In this document: piece by piece, positions 47,415 to 59,749 of the stretch
How the letters are laid out: the number at the start of each line of letters is the position of its first letter
How positions within the stretch are numbered: position 1 is the first letter of the stretch
Origin: Trebouxia sp. TZW2008
Lineage: Eukaryota > Chlorophyta > Trebouxiophyceae > Trebouxiales > Trebouxiaceae
Direction of reading: 5' to 3'
DNA: 64,000 bases
NCBI GenBank assembly: GCA_002118135.1
Contig: BDIU01000527.1
Coordinates: 1 to 64,000, forward strand
Position numbers and translations under genes: made by a program
Notes under the pieces: model-generated
The model's input: only the letters and a program-made list of their open reading frames with translations
The model's database searches: none
What the model was told of the DNA's origin: nothing

Positions 47415-50400
47415 TCAAGATTTCTCGTCAGAGCTAGGTCGATCTAGACTGTTCCGGTTGACTGCAGCCAGAGCTGCCGCAAACACCTCTGAATCCACCA
47501 ATTTGCTTCTGGCCCGAACCATATTCTTCTCTTTGTGTAGACCGCTCAGCAGAATGGAGTTTTTTGACACAGCACGCTGTACGCTGAAGTCTGTCACCAG
47601 TGACATGTGATCGCTCTGCCATTCTGGTGAAGGCAAACCGCAGTAGAGGTGCTCTAGAGGTGGAGGAATCAAGGTCTTTGTTGGCAGCAGCGTTGTTCCC
47701 TTGTCAGCCTGTAGCAGCAGAGCAGGCGAGCTGAGATGCAGTAGACCATGCACAGGCAGTGCCAGCCTAACGTCTGACTCAGATATTTGACTTGAAGGCA
47801 TGACATGACTCATCCCTGCTCAGCCTGTAGCAGCACAACATCTGGGCTGAGCTGATGTGATAGGCGCACAAGCAGTGCCAAATTAAAATCTGCAGGCCAA
47901 ATGTATTGCACAATGCAAGACATGCAGCAGCAAGCAGGTGCTTCACATAAAATGACATAGGACACCGTATGAAGAAAGGCCCTCACATTGGGCATATACG
48001 ACATGCAGTCCACAGTGCCACAAAGCATAGGGTTTAACTTGTGACAATCACACACTATGGCCACAAGGAAAAGCAGAACGGTCTCACATCTGGTGTATAT
48101 CCACAGCGCCAACTTGCCTCATTTCCTAGAAGCATAGTCTGAAATTTTTAGGCATAGAGGCAATGAGCAACGGCCTTACATTTGGTGTGTACCACATGTA
48201 GTCTACAGTGCCCAAGAACTTGCTATGGCAGGTGGTGTAGGGCGGCTCGCTGCCCGTCACCTCGCTGTAGGCGCTGCGCAGCTTCAGGGGGTGCCTGGCT
48301 ACCCAGGTGGGCTCTGGGTCCTGAGCACTGGGGTCTGATGTGCCTGCATTGCATCCAGAAGCATGTGTTAATTGTACAGTTGGCGTGTGAGAGCAAGATG
48401 AACTGCATGCATGGCAGCTGCGTGCGCTTTGAGCAATATATGCAAGGGCAGCAATGCATCTGAACAGGTAAACAACTGCATGGCCGGCCTTGATATGTGC
48501 TGTGCCTTTCAAACAGCCTGAAATCAGGGCAAGCAGTGTGCAAGCTCCAGGCGCATTGTACACACACCATGCAAACAATCCAGATCCCGCACTGAATTGG
48601 CAGAGTAACATAGTGAGCTCAGATTGAACATGACTGATAATGTAGTGCGCGGCATTGCTCACAGTCTGCAAGCAAGATGTGCTCAGGTCTCGTCCAGGGC
48701 ATGCATCAGGGTCAAAAAGGATGTTGCTGGTATGGCATGTGCCGGTCTTGATCCCCATTGCATTTAATGTGTCCTGACCTTCAGTGATTGCATGCAAGAC
48801 TGAGCAAAGCCTGACCTGGTGACTCAAGGCTGGCTGCTCTGTCAATGGCTTGGGTGTCTTCCTCTGCCGTGGGGAAGCCCACAGCCATCTGCAGTTGCTC
48901 GGGGCTCCATGTGCATGAATCATCCTGCACATCAGCAACCCACTCGTCAGCATCCGGTGCAGTCTCACATGCTACCAGCATTTCAGGCTGTTTGTCCATG
49001 GCAAGACAGGACTTGGCCCACACAGACTCAGCATCTTCATGCAAATGTGCATGTTGGTCATTTGTGTTATTCATTTGTTGTTTTGATTGCTGTGTTGAGT
49101 GTGACAAATGGTTCTGATAGGTGGTACCATTCTCACTGTCTATGAATCATTGCTGCTTGACACAACTCCACTCTATAGAACTTGCGAAGCGAGTGAATGC
49201 AGCAAGCGACAGAACGAACATAAACGCCTCTTTGAATGCATGTACAGTGAATTGTGATGGCTGGAGGGGGTTGCAGACAAAGGAGCGCTTTATGCACTTT
49301 TGCCTGCAAGTGATCCTCCCCATGCAAGCAGGCTCAATATTGCCAAAAGTACCCCTATTTGTTAGAAGCGATGCTGGTCTTGCCAGCTTGAGGGCGTGTC
49401 TCCAGACAAATCCTGGCTGCAACACAGTTTGGGATGCATGGCTGGATGACAGTCACAGAACTTAAACTTACCCTGAACAATGGTTTTCTGACAATAGGGG
49501 GTCCTCTGCTGTCCCCAGACCTGGGTTTGTCCCCAGACTGCCTTGGCTTATCCAATGATCCCTTTTGCCTGTCCCCTGACAGGTGTCCAGGGTCTGCAGC
49601 AGCCCTAGTGTGCTGCAGCTTGGGCGGCAGCCGCCGAGGTGAAAAGATTCCAATATCTGCTGCCAGCTTTGAAGTAGGCGACAGCACTGAAGAAGAAGAG
49701 TTCCGCTGCTCTAAGCTGTTACGGGGGGACAGGAGGTCTGTGTCTGACCCCAAGGGGGTCGGCCCGGGAGGAGAGAAGGGGCGGGGGGGCCGGTCAAAAC
49801 TGGGTCGCCTTTCCAGGCTTGTGCTCTTGCGCAAAATTGACTCCCCTGAATCACCCAAAGGGGGTAGCCCAGGAGGTGAGAAGGGCCTAGGGGGCAGCCC
49901 ATCTACGGATCCACGTGGTGATCTAGAGTCCCCAAGGAGGGAATCACCAAGAGGGGTCGAGAAGGGCTTGGGGGGTAGCCCTTCTGCAGACCCACGTGGG
50001 GATCTAGGGCCCCCAAAGGCAGCTGCTGCGGCGGCTGCTGCAGCAGCCTTGGCTGAGATGGCTCTGCCTGGGGAGGAGGGCAGGGCAGGCTCAGGGCTAT
50101 TGAAGGTATTTGGCCCTGGGGTGAAGGGCGTCTGGTGGCCATCTGCTGGTGAAGCATGAATCTCAATCTCTGAGTCAGAAGGAATCTGCTTGAGCTTGCG
50201 GCTGCCTGGACTTGACTCAAAGCTATCATCCTTCTTGAGTGCACTCACACGCGGTTTGATGAAAGCAGGAGCAAAGAGCGCTGAGTCCTGAATCGAGAAC
50301 GCCGAATCCTCTGACATCTGGCGGCCTCTCTGAGCTGAGTCTGTCCGCGGGCTGTCGGAATCCCCCGCAGGCCGTTTCCAGTCCTCACGCCGCAGTATAA

Positions 50401-53400
50401 CACTGTCTGCTGCTTTGTCAAGTGGCCCAACTGCTGAAGAAACTGAGTCATGGGCAATGCTGCTGCCTGACTCACCCAGGCGCTGTGCAACACCCGCCCT
50501 GTGAGTAATGCTAGCATCCGCCGCGATGGAAGGGCCTGGTGGAAGAGTTGCTGGAGCATCGGAGCCATAAGCTGTTGACTCACAAGCACTCTGTGAGCTC
50601 TGCCTCGTCCTCTGAGCCTCAGATGAGCTGCGAGCGCTGAGTGGGTTGAGGTGCAAGGCCAGATTCCCAGGCTCTGGGAAATTTGGCACCTGGGCAGGCG
50701 AGCTTGAGAACTTGTCCTGCTTGGTGTCAAACTCAAAGGAGGATCTGTCTGTTGCAACCGAAGCGCCTGAAGGTGAGTCAGGCGGATTGGCTGCAGCCAG
50801 CTCGCAAAGCTTCTCTGCAACTTGATCTAATGCTGCCAAATCTGGATTGGAGTTTGTAGGGTCAGACCCACTCTCTGCGATTGTGCTTAGAGAGGTTGTA
50901 GAAAGGTGCTTTGATGACTCGACGGTGGACAGAGCTATGTCATCTAGCACAGATGCATCGTCATTGTGCACTGCTTGCGCAATGACTGCTGCTGTGGCGG
51001 GGTCCAGGGGGCCGGTGGTGGGGTTGGAGGGGGGCCCAGACATGGAGTTTGGCCGCTGCGGCATCTGCAGCTGAGAGGCAAGTGGGTTTGTGCCTGCTGA
51101 CTTGGCAGGTGCTGAGTCAGGCTGCTGACGTGGCGATGAAGCAGAGGAGCCGGTTACCAGCGGTGGTTCAGTATCTGGCAGCGTTTGCATGGCAGGCACA
51201 GTGTGTGCTGTCAGCTTCAGAGGCTCCACAATGCTGCGAGCAATGCTGCCATACTCGCCAGAGCCATCCAATGCGCACAGCTGTGGCTCTGACGCCACAT
51301 GTTTCATACCCCTGCTGAGCCCCTTGGCTGCCCCCCCTGCTGCCCCTGGGGCTCTGAGAGGCTTCTTGCGGGGGTTGCGGTGGGTGGGTGACTTCTGAGG
51401 GGGTGAACCCCAGAATTCGGATTTGTGGGGTGAGCTGGGGGTGGCTGGGGGGGTCAGCAGGGAGTCAATGGACTCAACACTCAAAGCTGGTGGTGCACTG
51501 CGCTGCCTTGCCATCTGCAAAACACCATGCCGTGTCAAGACACAACAGGCTTTACCACAGTTCACTGTTACTCACAAGCAACTGCCAGCAAACCCAAGGC
51601 AATGTCCTGCAAGGCATGACAGCAATGCAGAAAGCATGCCAACAAGCGCAACAAACCGCCTCATCGTGCACCAGTCATCGAAGCAAGAATGCAAAAAGCC
51701 ACAACATGCACCAGACCCGCAGCGTCTTGGAGGAAAGTTGCACTGCAAATGGTTGAGTTGGATTTGCGAGCGTGCACTGTTTGAGAATGTGCAATGCTTG
51801 TGGCACTGTGCATGCAGCCTGAGACTGATTCAGCTGGCAAACATGAACAGGATCACTAACTTGCAAGGCAGTGCATAAAACGAGAAGTTGATATGCAGCT
51901 TGCTTGTGCTGCATTGTGACCCGAGGACAAAGAAACACAGCAAAGCTTGTATTGCATTTTGCAGATGCTCAAAGTCTGTCGCAGCAGGGGACAGGCATCA
52001 AATCTACACCAATCTCTTTTATACAAAGGCGAGAAGTTGGCATTGATCTCAAATTTGTCCCTTGCTGCGGAAAGCCAGAGTGAAGCACAATTGATGCCAT
52101 TTACATAAGCTGGTGCATACGTCAATGCCTGACTCAGCAGCACCACATGCAGCAGCGTTAACCAGCCAAGGAACATGACCCAGCAGCGTAGAGCCTGAGC
52201 AAAAGTACTGCTGCACATGCTTGTGCGAACTTGAACAAGTGTCAGCTGAAACAAGGCTTGGGACTGGTCAAGCTGGCAAACTTCAAGCTTGGTGCTGGAG
52301 TTGAGCACTTGCTGCTTGAGAGGAGCTAGCATTCACGCAGCTCAGGTGCAATGCAACCTGAGGTGTGATGAAACAAAGCAGAACAGCAGTCTTGGGTGAT
52401 TCAAGTGAGCTGAGGGACTATGCCTGACCAACGTCAACATTCTGTCAGCATTGACCATTGTGCAGCCCAGTTTGGCTGAAGCATAACTGGCAGAGCAAGG
52501 ACGGTCAGAGGGCAGCACAGCAGTATGCACCCTTGCACACGACAGTTCAGCTATGACTGCTGCTCCTCAAGCAGCTTTCTTCAACTGCTTTCACCAATGA
52601 AGGCTTGCATGATGATACCTTGAAGCACACGTTTGGCATGTTTTCTGTTTTTTGTTCTTCCATTAGCAGGGGGCATGTACCTTTTCCAGGGCAGCAGGCG
52701 AGCTTGTGCCCTGGACCTGTCCTGACACATGCTTCCTGGGCACAGTCTGACAGTCCAGCCTTGGGGTACTGACAAAGAAAGAGAGGCACACTTTTCTGTA
52801 CTGTTCTTTACTGTGCCTCTCTTGAGCTGGAAGAAGTTACCTTTTCCAGAGCAGCAGGCCAGCTTGTGCCCTGAACCTGCCCTGACACGTGCTTCCTAGG
52901 AACAGTCTGACAGTCCAGCTCGCCAGCCTTGATGAACTGGTACACTGCACTCTGAGGAGTGGAGTTGAAGTCTCCCATGACCATGCCCAAGGCATTGCCA
53001 TTGCATTTGCGCACCACGTCGTTCATGACGTTCAGCAAAGTCCGCAGCTGTGCGATCTGCAGAATCAGGAGCGTTTGTGGAGAGGGTGAATTGGCAGCAA
53101 ACATGTGTTGACACTGGGCATGTAGCCAGAGTCCATTATGCATTGCCGTTGCATTTGCGCACCACGTTGTTCATGACGTTCAGCAGAGTCTTCAGCTGTG
53201 CAATATGCAGAATTGGGACTGTTTGTGAAGAGAGTGAATTAGCAGCAAGCATGAGTTGACACCAGGCATGTAGCCAGGGTCCATGATGCATTGCCATTGC
53301 AGTTGAGAAACAAATCATTCACGACATTCAGCAAGGTCCGCAGCTGCGCAATCTGCAGAGTTAGAAAAGACTATTGAGACACTGGGTTGTTAGAGGAGAG

Positions 53401-56400
53401 TGGGAGGTATGCTGTCATGATGGGAGCCGCTGTCAACAGAGGCAGGACGGGAAAGTGACAGTACACATGTGTTGAGACTGTGCATGCAGCCAGACTTCAC
53501 CAGGTACTGCCATCAGCAGACCTGTCTCAGCTGCTTTTCTGACTCTTGATCGAGCTCCAGATCATTAATTTTGCTTCTGTTGTGCAACTTGTCCAAGGCA
53601 TCACAAGAGTGGCTGAGACAGGTCTGCTGCTGGCAATACATGACTGAGGTTGGCCACAACATATGTGCATACATCATGTCAGGACATGTAGTCTGCATCA
53701 CCAGTAAAATTCACACAATGTATGCACGCTCAGCAGGCTTGAGGAGCGATCACGACGTGACTGCAAGAGGTTATCAACACATGAATGCAGAAGTCCAGAG
53801 ACAATACAGTGTCACACCTTGATGTCGCCCCTCTTAGGGTTAAACAGAATATGGGTGTTGGCCACCAGCAGAGCAGGGTCCATGAGGGTCTCCACTGGCA
53901 GCTCTGCATGCAGCCTAAACCACTTCTGCACCTCTCCTGACAGCAGGCTGACGTCTCCCGACTCATCTACAGTCATCCGCACCTCCACCACTCCTTCACT
54001 GGCAGGGTCATCGCCATCTGGGAAGGAAGCTGCAGCACACACAGCAGATATATGATTTTCCTTCATCTGTATGGGAGAAGCAGACAGTAGTTTATGTCAT
54101 GAGATGATGTGAAGGAAGCTACTGCAAGAGAGAGCAGTCTTGGATTTGAGTTTGCAGCTGGACATAGGTTTGAGAGTGATCTCACTGCAAGTGGCCAATT
54201 GGTATGCAGCTGTACCAGCCAAAGCAAACCCAATTTGCTGATCACCAGGCAGTCAGGTCGTCCACTTGTTGACGACCCAGCTGCAGTGTTTCTGGCTCGG
54301 TAAGAGTAACTACAAAGACTGCATGACTCATGAGAAACTGAACAGGCTGTGAAACAAATTGAAAGTGAAAAGGCTTGGCCTGATTGGAAGTAATACTTTG
54401 TGCTGATGATGTCAGTACAAAGGGTGAGCACGGTGTAATTTCAGGCCCATAGATTGTGTTGAATGCCATAAACGGCCACTACGTTACAGGCTCTCTTGTA
54501 AGCTTACCTTTGCGATGAAGCAGAACCAACAGTGCAACATTGTCCTGCAGGCCATAGCTCTGGAATCTGATGATGTCCACGGCAACCGCTATGAAGATGT
54601 CTTTACGCCTGCACGGGCAGTGATCAAGGTTGAAGCGGATGCAGCTGCATGCTGGCAGCTTCTGATGACTGCTAGGGCAGCTTGGTCCAATATGTAAAGC
54701 AAAAGAAGTGAAGCAGTGGAGAGTTGCCTGCGCTCTTGCAGGTTCAATGCGTCAGACTTGCAAACATGTGCTGCATGAGTGTGAGTGGTGCTTGCAACAA
54801 ACAGGTGCCTGGTCAACAAATGTTGCAGCTTTTGTCACCCCCAAGTAAAGGTGCACTTTGCTTGCATGAGCAGCCAAGTGCCATTTGGCAGCGCTGCGGG
54901 TGTTGGGACCAAAAAACGCCTATCAGAATACTCAGACCAGATAGTCTTATTGCCTGCCTGTTACAGCCACAGACAAGGCTACGCATGCATGACAAGGAGT
55001 AGTCACAAAACAGACAAAAGTAACTTCGACACATTCAGCAGACTCCAGCATCCAGCCTCAGCAGAATGAGTCAGGTGCAAACTTACCAGAAGGTGGCACA
55101 GCCATCTGATCTGCCACCGCTTCTTTGTGCATATCTGCCTTCATACCTGCAAGTCATCACAACATACTTCTGAAATGTATGACACAGCATACAGAATCAA
55201 TGGTAAGTCGTTCAACAAGTGCTGCAAATATACTGTTGAAGACTTCAAGCATCTGAGCTGTAGCAGAGACCAGCGGCTAGCAACACGTTAAGACTAAAAA
55301 GCACACTGCCTATGCCTGAAGGGCTGCTGCAGCGTTAATCCCAGGTGAATTATGCTGCCCATAGAACGCAAAATTTGGCGAGATACATCTGGCGTGTGCG
55401 CCTTTGCAGGGCAAGGACCGCATTGATGTGAACATGTAGGAGGCTTCTGCAAGATCCTGACTCTGCGGTATCACGCTGCTGTGCAAACATAGGAATGGCA
55501 AATGGCAACATATGGCTGAATGAACATGCATAGACGCTGATTGCAGCTTGGACATACCTGGCCTAGATTTTCCATGCATCACAAGTACCACCATGAGATT
55601 GACAGAGCTAGTCATGGCTGCTCACCCGAGAGGCCCCAACCTGCTGGCCAGCTCATCAAAGTGGTCAACCTCTTGCAAGCTCATGACATCTGGCTTGTAA
55701 TGTACAATCTCAGCCAGAAGGCCTGGCCACCGGTAATTCCAGTTCAGGCACCAGTGCGGCACTTGCTGATACAGCAACTCGCCATGTGCTGTTGCCTGTT
55801 GCACAGCAAACAGACACTTACTGCTCATGTCTGACACTGAACAGGTTGGTGCAGCCATGGGCATCCAAACAGGCATTGAATCTCATGGTTTGAGGTCAAC
55901 CCACTGCTTCTGTGTGCACCAAGCAGGGTAACAAAACATCATTGGCAACTGTATAGATGACGCATGTTGGAAGCTTTGAAGTCAAACAGAAGAATAGGCG
56001 CTGCAACTGTGGCTGGGTGATGATGACTGCTAAGGGTTGCTGCTCACCAAGCCTTCAGCCAGGATGTTGTAGGTCATCACACGGAAGTTCCACTTGGACA
56101 TCTGCTCTGGAGTCTTCTCCTGTGATTGCGCTTCCTGTTGCCTGGTGGAGATGAAGCGCCTGCGCCTGGGCTGTTCATTTCGAGAACCGCTTGTGCTGGC
56201 CTGTGACAACAGATTTGAAGAATGAAGTCAGACTGCAAGGGAGTCTGTCTGTTGTGTGCAGAAGCTGGCAAGGTGTGCTCAGCCTCAGCTCTGATCCTTT
56301 GCTGGACCCTAACAGTCTCAGTTGCTGTCTCGTTCTGAGGCGTTGATACGCAACGAACGGCGCCGGCGCACAGACAGTAATGATAGGCACCGTCAGAGTT

Positions 56401-56616
56401 CTCACAGTCGACCATCACGTGCGGCATGGCAGTGTTTGTAGAAGGGCAAAGTGAGCTGGCAAGGACGGGGGCTACCTGTGCATGCTGCCAAACGCGGTCG
56501 TCATACTTCGTGGTAATGCCTCGCTCCTCCCGAACGTGCGACAGAGGACACTGATCACCCAGTTTGCAGGTGCCGGTCCTCTGATAGAAAAGGCACACCC
56601 CTTGCTTGTTGTCCAT
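47415..56616 (-). CDS. Gene I: CCR4-type deadenylase/EEP nuclease with CCCH finger and 738-aa insert, 11 exons
   Basis: Exons 56616-56476, 56200-56048, 55795-55626, 55146-55087, 54608-54508, 54017-53818, 53056-52841, 51514-49472, 48987-48816, 48343-48180 and 47708-47415 join in phase, giving 1237 aa. Residues 8-27 are a CCCH finger (C-x8-C-x5-C-x3-H). The EEP nuclease fold follows: MTYNILAEGL, LQEVD (Glu140, metal ligand), DGCATFW, VANTHILFNPKRGD (Asn262, His264), MGDFNSTP (Asp304, Asn306), then GTVDYMWYTP and WQSDH (Asp1173, His1174). This matches the CCR4/ANGEL/nocturnin group, 3'-5' RNA exonucleases or related phosphatases. Between residues 347 and 1085 a Ser/Pro-rich disordered insert, mostly one 2043-nt exon, splits the catalytic domain. 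All catalytic residues are intact, so activity is plausible. The start of exon 9 has alternatives. Confidence 0.88.
47815..47865 (-). repeat. Echo of the gene I exon 11 acceptor
   Basis: A copy of the acceptor and first codons of the last exon (used: CTGCTACAG then GCTGACAAGGG at 47708) occurs about 120 bp upstream as GTGCTGCTACAG then GCTGAGCAGGG. It reads AEQG and stops. Confidence 0.72.
52560..52780 (-). repeat. Echo of the gene I exon 7 donor end
   Basis: A copy of the end of exon 7 (from CAGACTGT to CTGGAAAAG plus a GTACAT donor) lies downstream at about 52775-52680. It keeps most bases of the exon end but has a small deletion that changes frame. Confidence 0.78.
53120..53365 (-). repeat. 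Two echoes of the gene I exon 7 acceptor end
   Basis: The exon 7 start (IAQLRTLLNVMNDVVRKCNG) recurs upstream at about 53205-53120 (IAQLKTLLNVMNNVVRKCNG) and 53356-53285 (IAQLRTLLNVVNDLFLNCNG). Both are in frame for about 24 codons, and both lose the exon before the catalytic GDFN motif. Confidence 0.85.
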
Positions 56617-57920
56617 GTTTACCCTCACGCTGTCACGCCTCGTCTAAGCCTTAAGTAAACGTTCTATGCCAAGTCTGCAGGCCGTTGTGCAGACCGGCTG
56701 CTCCCATGCCGGAGCGCAACTATGCGACTGCATTCAGCGCGCGCTGAATGCGATGCTACCATGAGCACAAAAGCAGGCCAGTATTGCACTTGAGCTTTAT
56801 CTGCCCAAGTCAGCTAACAGTAATTACGCCTTCTATAGCGAAACCAGAAGTCGTTTCAGGCCTAGGGATCCAGCTGTCCCCTTGAAGTTACCAGCTGTCC
56901 TTCAGCTGGCAGAAGCTACTACAGCTGACGTTCATTTTGAAAAGTCTAGCAAGCACGGCCGATCGCTGTGATTTGGTCAGGCCTAGATAGAACAAGGCCA
57001 CGGCAGGTGAGCGCTGATGGTGCACAGAAGCTAGAGCATCGTTCGCTTTGCCAGCAAAAGGGAACAAAACAGGTTTGGAAATTAATTCTAAAGATGGGGT
57101 AATTGAACCAATTTGACCCAAGTCCAGGCAATTCAAGCAATGCACTGTTTGCAATTATGCATAGCCATGCAGCAGCCGCAAATCAAGTGTAGCGCACACA
57201 GATCACAGCCATGGCATGCAGTAAGTAGTTGGTTCAGACTCCATCTTGCATCACAGTAGGTTGCAGTTGTCGAGTTGAATGCTGAGGCATTGTGCAATGG
57301 CATACTTGATGTGACCACTGCATGGGAGATGATGCATCACAACATGATGTAAGGCCGATCTCAATGCCTTGAGCAGTCATCGGTGTAGATGCGTTGGAGC
57401 AACGTTGTGGGCTGTTATGCCGCAAGCCGCTTGTAGAAAGGTAGTTGCGTGAAATCCCAACAACAATCCTGCCAAAAATCTGCCTGACAATGCAGGAAGC
57501 TGCGGTGCTTCACCGCGCACCCTCTTCCTCTTCTTGCATGACATGCTTGCCAAAAATGGTTGCTATTCATCACAGACAGCGTTGGACTGTGCGATTGTGA
57601 GTAGATTGCTCGTCCTTGCTCGATTCCCTGATCTGTTGTGCAGAAGCAGAATCCCCACGAGCGCTCCAAACAGCAGCGGCTGTTGTCCAATCAGCTTTAG
57701 CACATGGTGTAGCTCCCCAAGTAGAATTGAGCGCTGCATCGCTCAGCGGTCAAGACGAGGCCCTTCAGGCACGTGGCTCATTGACAAGAACTGTCTGCAA
57801 TGCGCGCATCATTGGCTGTAACCGAACCAAGTCAGCGAGCTGCGATCTTAGGCTCCTAAGCTGTGCAGGGTGGGCCACCCTGCAAGGGGTCATAACTATG
57901 TAGTAAACAGCGTCAACTCT
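56617..57920. promoter_or_regulatory. Divergent spacer and promoters of genes I and J
   Basis: CpG-rich at 56300-56760 (gene I start) and 57420-57870 (gene J start), with a CpG-poor stretch between. Short frames here have no family resemblance. A non-ATG extension of gene J begins at 57870 but the first in-frame ATG is 57921. Confidence 0.48.
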
Positions 57921-59120
57921 ATGACGCAAGCCCAGAAGCTATTTGTGCTCGTGCTTGGTGTGGTCGTCCTTGGTTGGCTGACGGGCTTCCGGCCTTTGAA
58001 GCAGAGCAGCTCCTCCCCTTCTGAAGCAACAACACAGGTTGTCGAGCTTGCGGACACGGCTGTAGAAAACGACTATCCACCCTTGTTTCAGCACCAGCAG
58101 CTTTCCATACAGCATGACAAGCGACTCCTCAGTTTCCTGGAGACAGTAGATTCCAGTCCAGACAGCCTGGGCCGCTTGGAAAATCAGCTGAAGACCTTCT
58201 TTGCGCTGTTTGACTTGTCAACTTTATTTCAGTTTGTCCTTGCCACGTCTGAGGATGATGCTTCATCTGTCAAGCAGACTGTACAAGGTGTCATCAGTCA
58301 ACATGCTCACCTCCAGATCCCAGCTGATCTGTTTAGATATTTGGCGTACTCAGAATGCTCTAATGAGCTGTCATCAAGCAGCAAGGTTTTCACAGCGGCA
58401 TCAACATTCACAAAGCATCAGCTGGCCAGATTAGCTTGTGCAAATCAGATACAGACGCCGTTCTATGTCAATCTTGAGACAGAGGTCTTCTTCACAAGAT
58501 CTTCAAATGCTATGAGCTTTTTCAAAGAGTCTGATTGCAGCAGCTATTCTGCTGTTTGCAACTCTGACAAGACTCGCTCATATCAAGCAGCCAATGATAT
58601 CTATCCTATCAGTGAGCGTGGTGCTGAGCAGCAAGCATTATTGCTTGGAAGTGCTGCAGTGCTTAGGTTGCAAGTTGCAATTGATTGGCGGCCTGCTATT
58701 GGTGTCATGCCACAGGTCTTTTCCACAGATGTTGCAAAGCAGTTAGGAGCTTACATTGAGGACAAGTTTGGGGTGAAAAGTTGGCAAGCATTTCTACTTG
58801 ATCACACACATCCAGACAAGATGGTGCAGCGCCGATCTCTTGCCCAGACTCTTTTCACTGGCCCTGCTTGGGATGCGTATAATGTGTATTGGCTGTTTGC
58901 CACTAGGGCGTGTGTCTTTGAGAACTTTCATGTGCCTGGGTCAGTGTTGCAAGCCACTGCAGTTTGGTCGGCTGAGATGTTTCATCAGTGGTCACCGTGT
59001 GAAAGTACTTTCCATCAGCCAGCCAAGCAGGGTGTCGTTTCTTTAGTTCATCCCAGCACTAACATTCCATCTGAAGATGTCTGGAGCAAGATACAGCCTT
59101 GTCTCAGAGCTGCAAAATAG
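57921..59120 (+). CDS. Gene J: DUF6492-like membrane-anchored protein, single exon
   Basis: An intronless 399-aa protein. Start chosen at the ATG at 57921 (MTQAQK), directly before a signal anchor (LFVLVLGVVVLGWLTGF), giving a type II membrane topology. YVNLETEVFFTRSS near residue 182 resembles the DxD-bearing strand of DUF6492 proteins, a GT-A-like family, but reads ETE instead of DxD. IGVMPQVFSTDVAKQLG and WDAYNVYWLFATRACVFENF are also in the family's order. A role as a Golgi glycosyltransferase-like protein is inferred. The altered acidic motif could mean lost or changed metal use. Assignment to DUF6492 is from pattern memory and needs a profile search. Confidence 0.82.
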   Translation: MTQAQKLFVLVLGVVVLGWLTGFRPLKQSSSSPSEATTQVVELADTAVENDYPPLFQHQQLSIQHDKRLLSFLETVDSSPDSLGRLENQLKTFFALFDLSTLFQFVLATSEDDASSVKQTVQGVISQHAHLQIPADLFRYLAYSECSNELSSSSKVFTAASTFTKHQLARLACANQIQTPFYVNLETEVFFTRSSNAMSFFKESDCSSYSAVCNSDKTRSYQAANDIYPISERGAEQQALLLGSAAVLRLQVAIDWRPAIGVMPQVFSTDVAKQLGAYIEDKFGVKSWQAFLLDHTHPDKMVQRRSLAQTLFTGPAWDAYNVYWLFATRACVFENFHVPGSVLQATAVWSAEMFHQWSPCESTFHQPAKQGVVSLVHPSTNIPSEDVWSKIQPCLRAAK

Positions 59121-59749
59121 TATGGTTTGTTTGAAGGTTTGTGCCTTCATATGTATTCGACACAGTGCCTGCAGGTGTGACTTATGCTATCAGGCAAGGT
59201 GTCCCCCAGCCGTTTGTTTGAACAGCGGCGTCCCCTGTTGCCTCAGAATGCCACTGCAAATGTCTAATGGAAATCGCGGGTATTCAGCAAACGTTGACCA
59301 GCTCTAGATTTACAGGGGTGCAGAGCTTTCGCAATTGATTTGCATTGCTATGTTTGAAAAATGTGGGTGCACCACACACAATGTCATGATGTCTGGCGAC
59401 CATCTGCCATTCTCTGCTTGCATTGATTATGAGCAATCACTGCTGTCATCTGAGTCAGATGAAATGATGTGCTGCACTTGTTATAGTGGCAACATTATAC
59501 TGGCAGTCGATCAGGGAGTTGATTTTACATGCTGATCGCATGCAGTGGCAATATGGCAAGATACGTTGCCCGTCAAGTTGTACGCAAGCCGTTTCGTATG
59601 CTTCGCATGCTGCCAGACATGCTGCTCCGAGAGTGCTCTTTGCCAACAGCATCATTGGAGCAGTGCGATCTCGCGCAAGCGCTCTACGTGCATTGAGCAG
59701 ATCAGTTGCCTATTGAGCGCTATGCTGCAATTCTGCTGGTTGTCGGCTG
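59121..59749. other. Spacer between genes J and K with CpG-rich island
   Basis: The 3' flank of gene J is CpG-poor. From about 59540 the sequence becomes CpG-rich up to and beyond the gene K start, marking the probable gene K promoter. No other gene is seen. Confidence 0.45.

Noticed and set aside
49434..50159. Plus-strand frame of 241 aa with Ser/Gly/Arg repeats
   Set aside because: It is a shadow of the giant exon 8 of gene I, whose repeats keep several frames open. It has no family match and no splice context.
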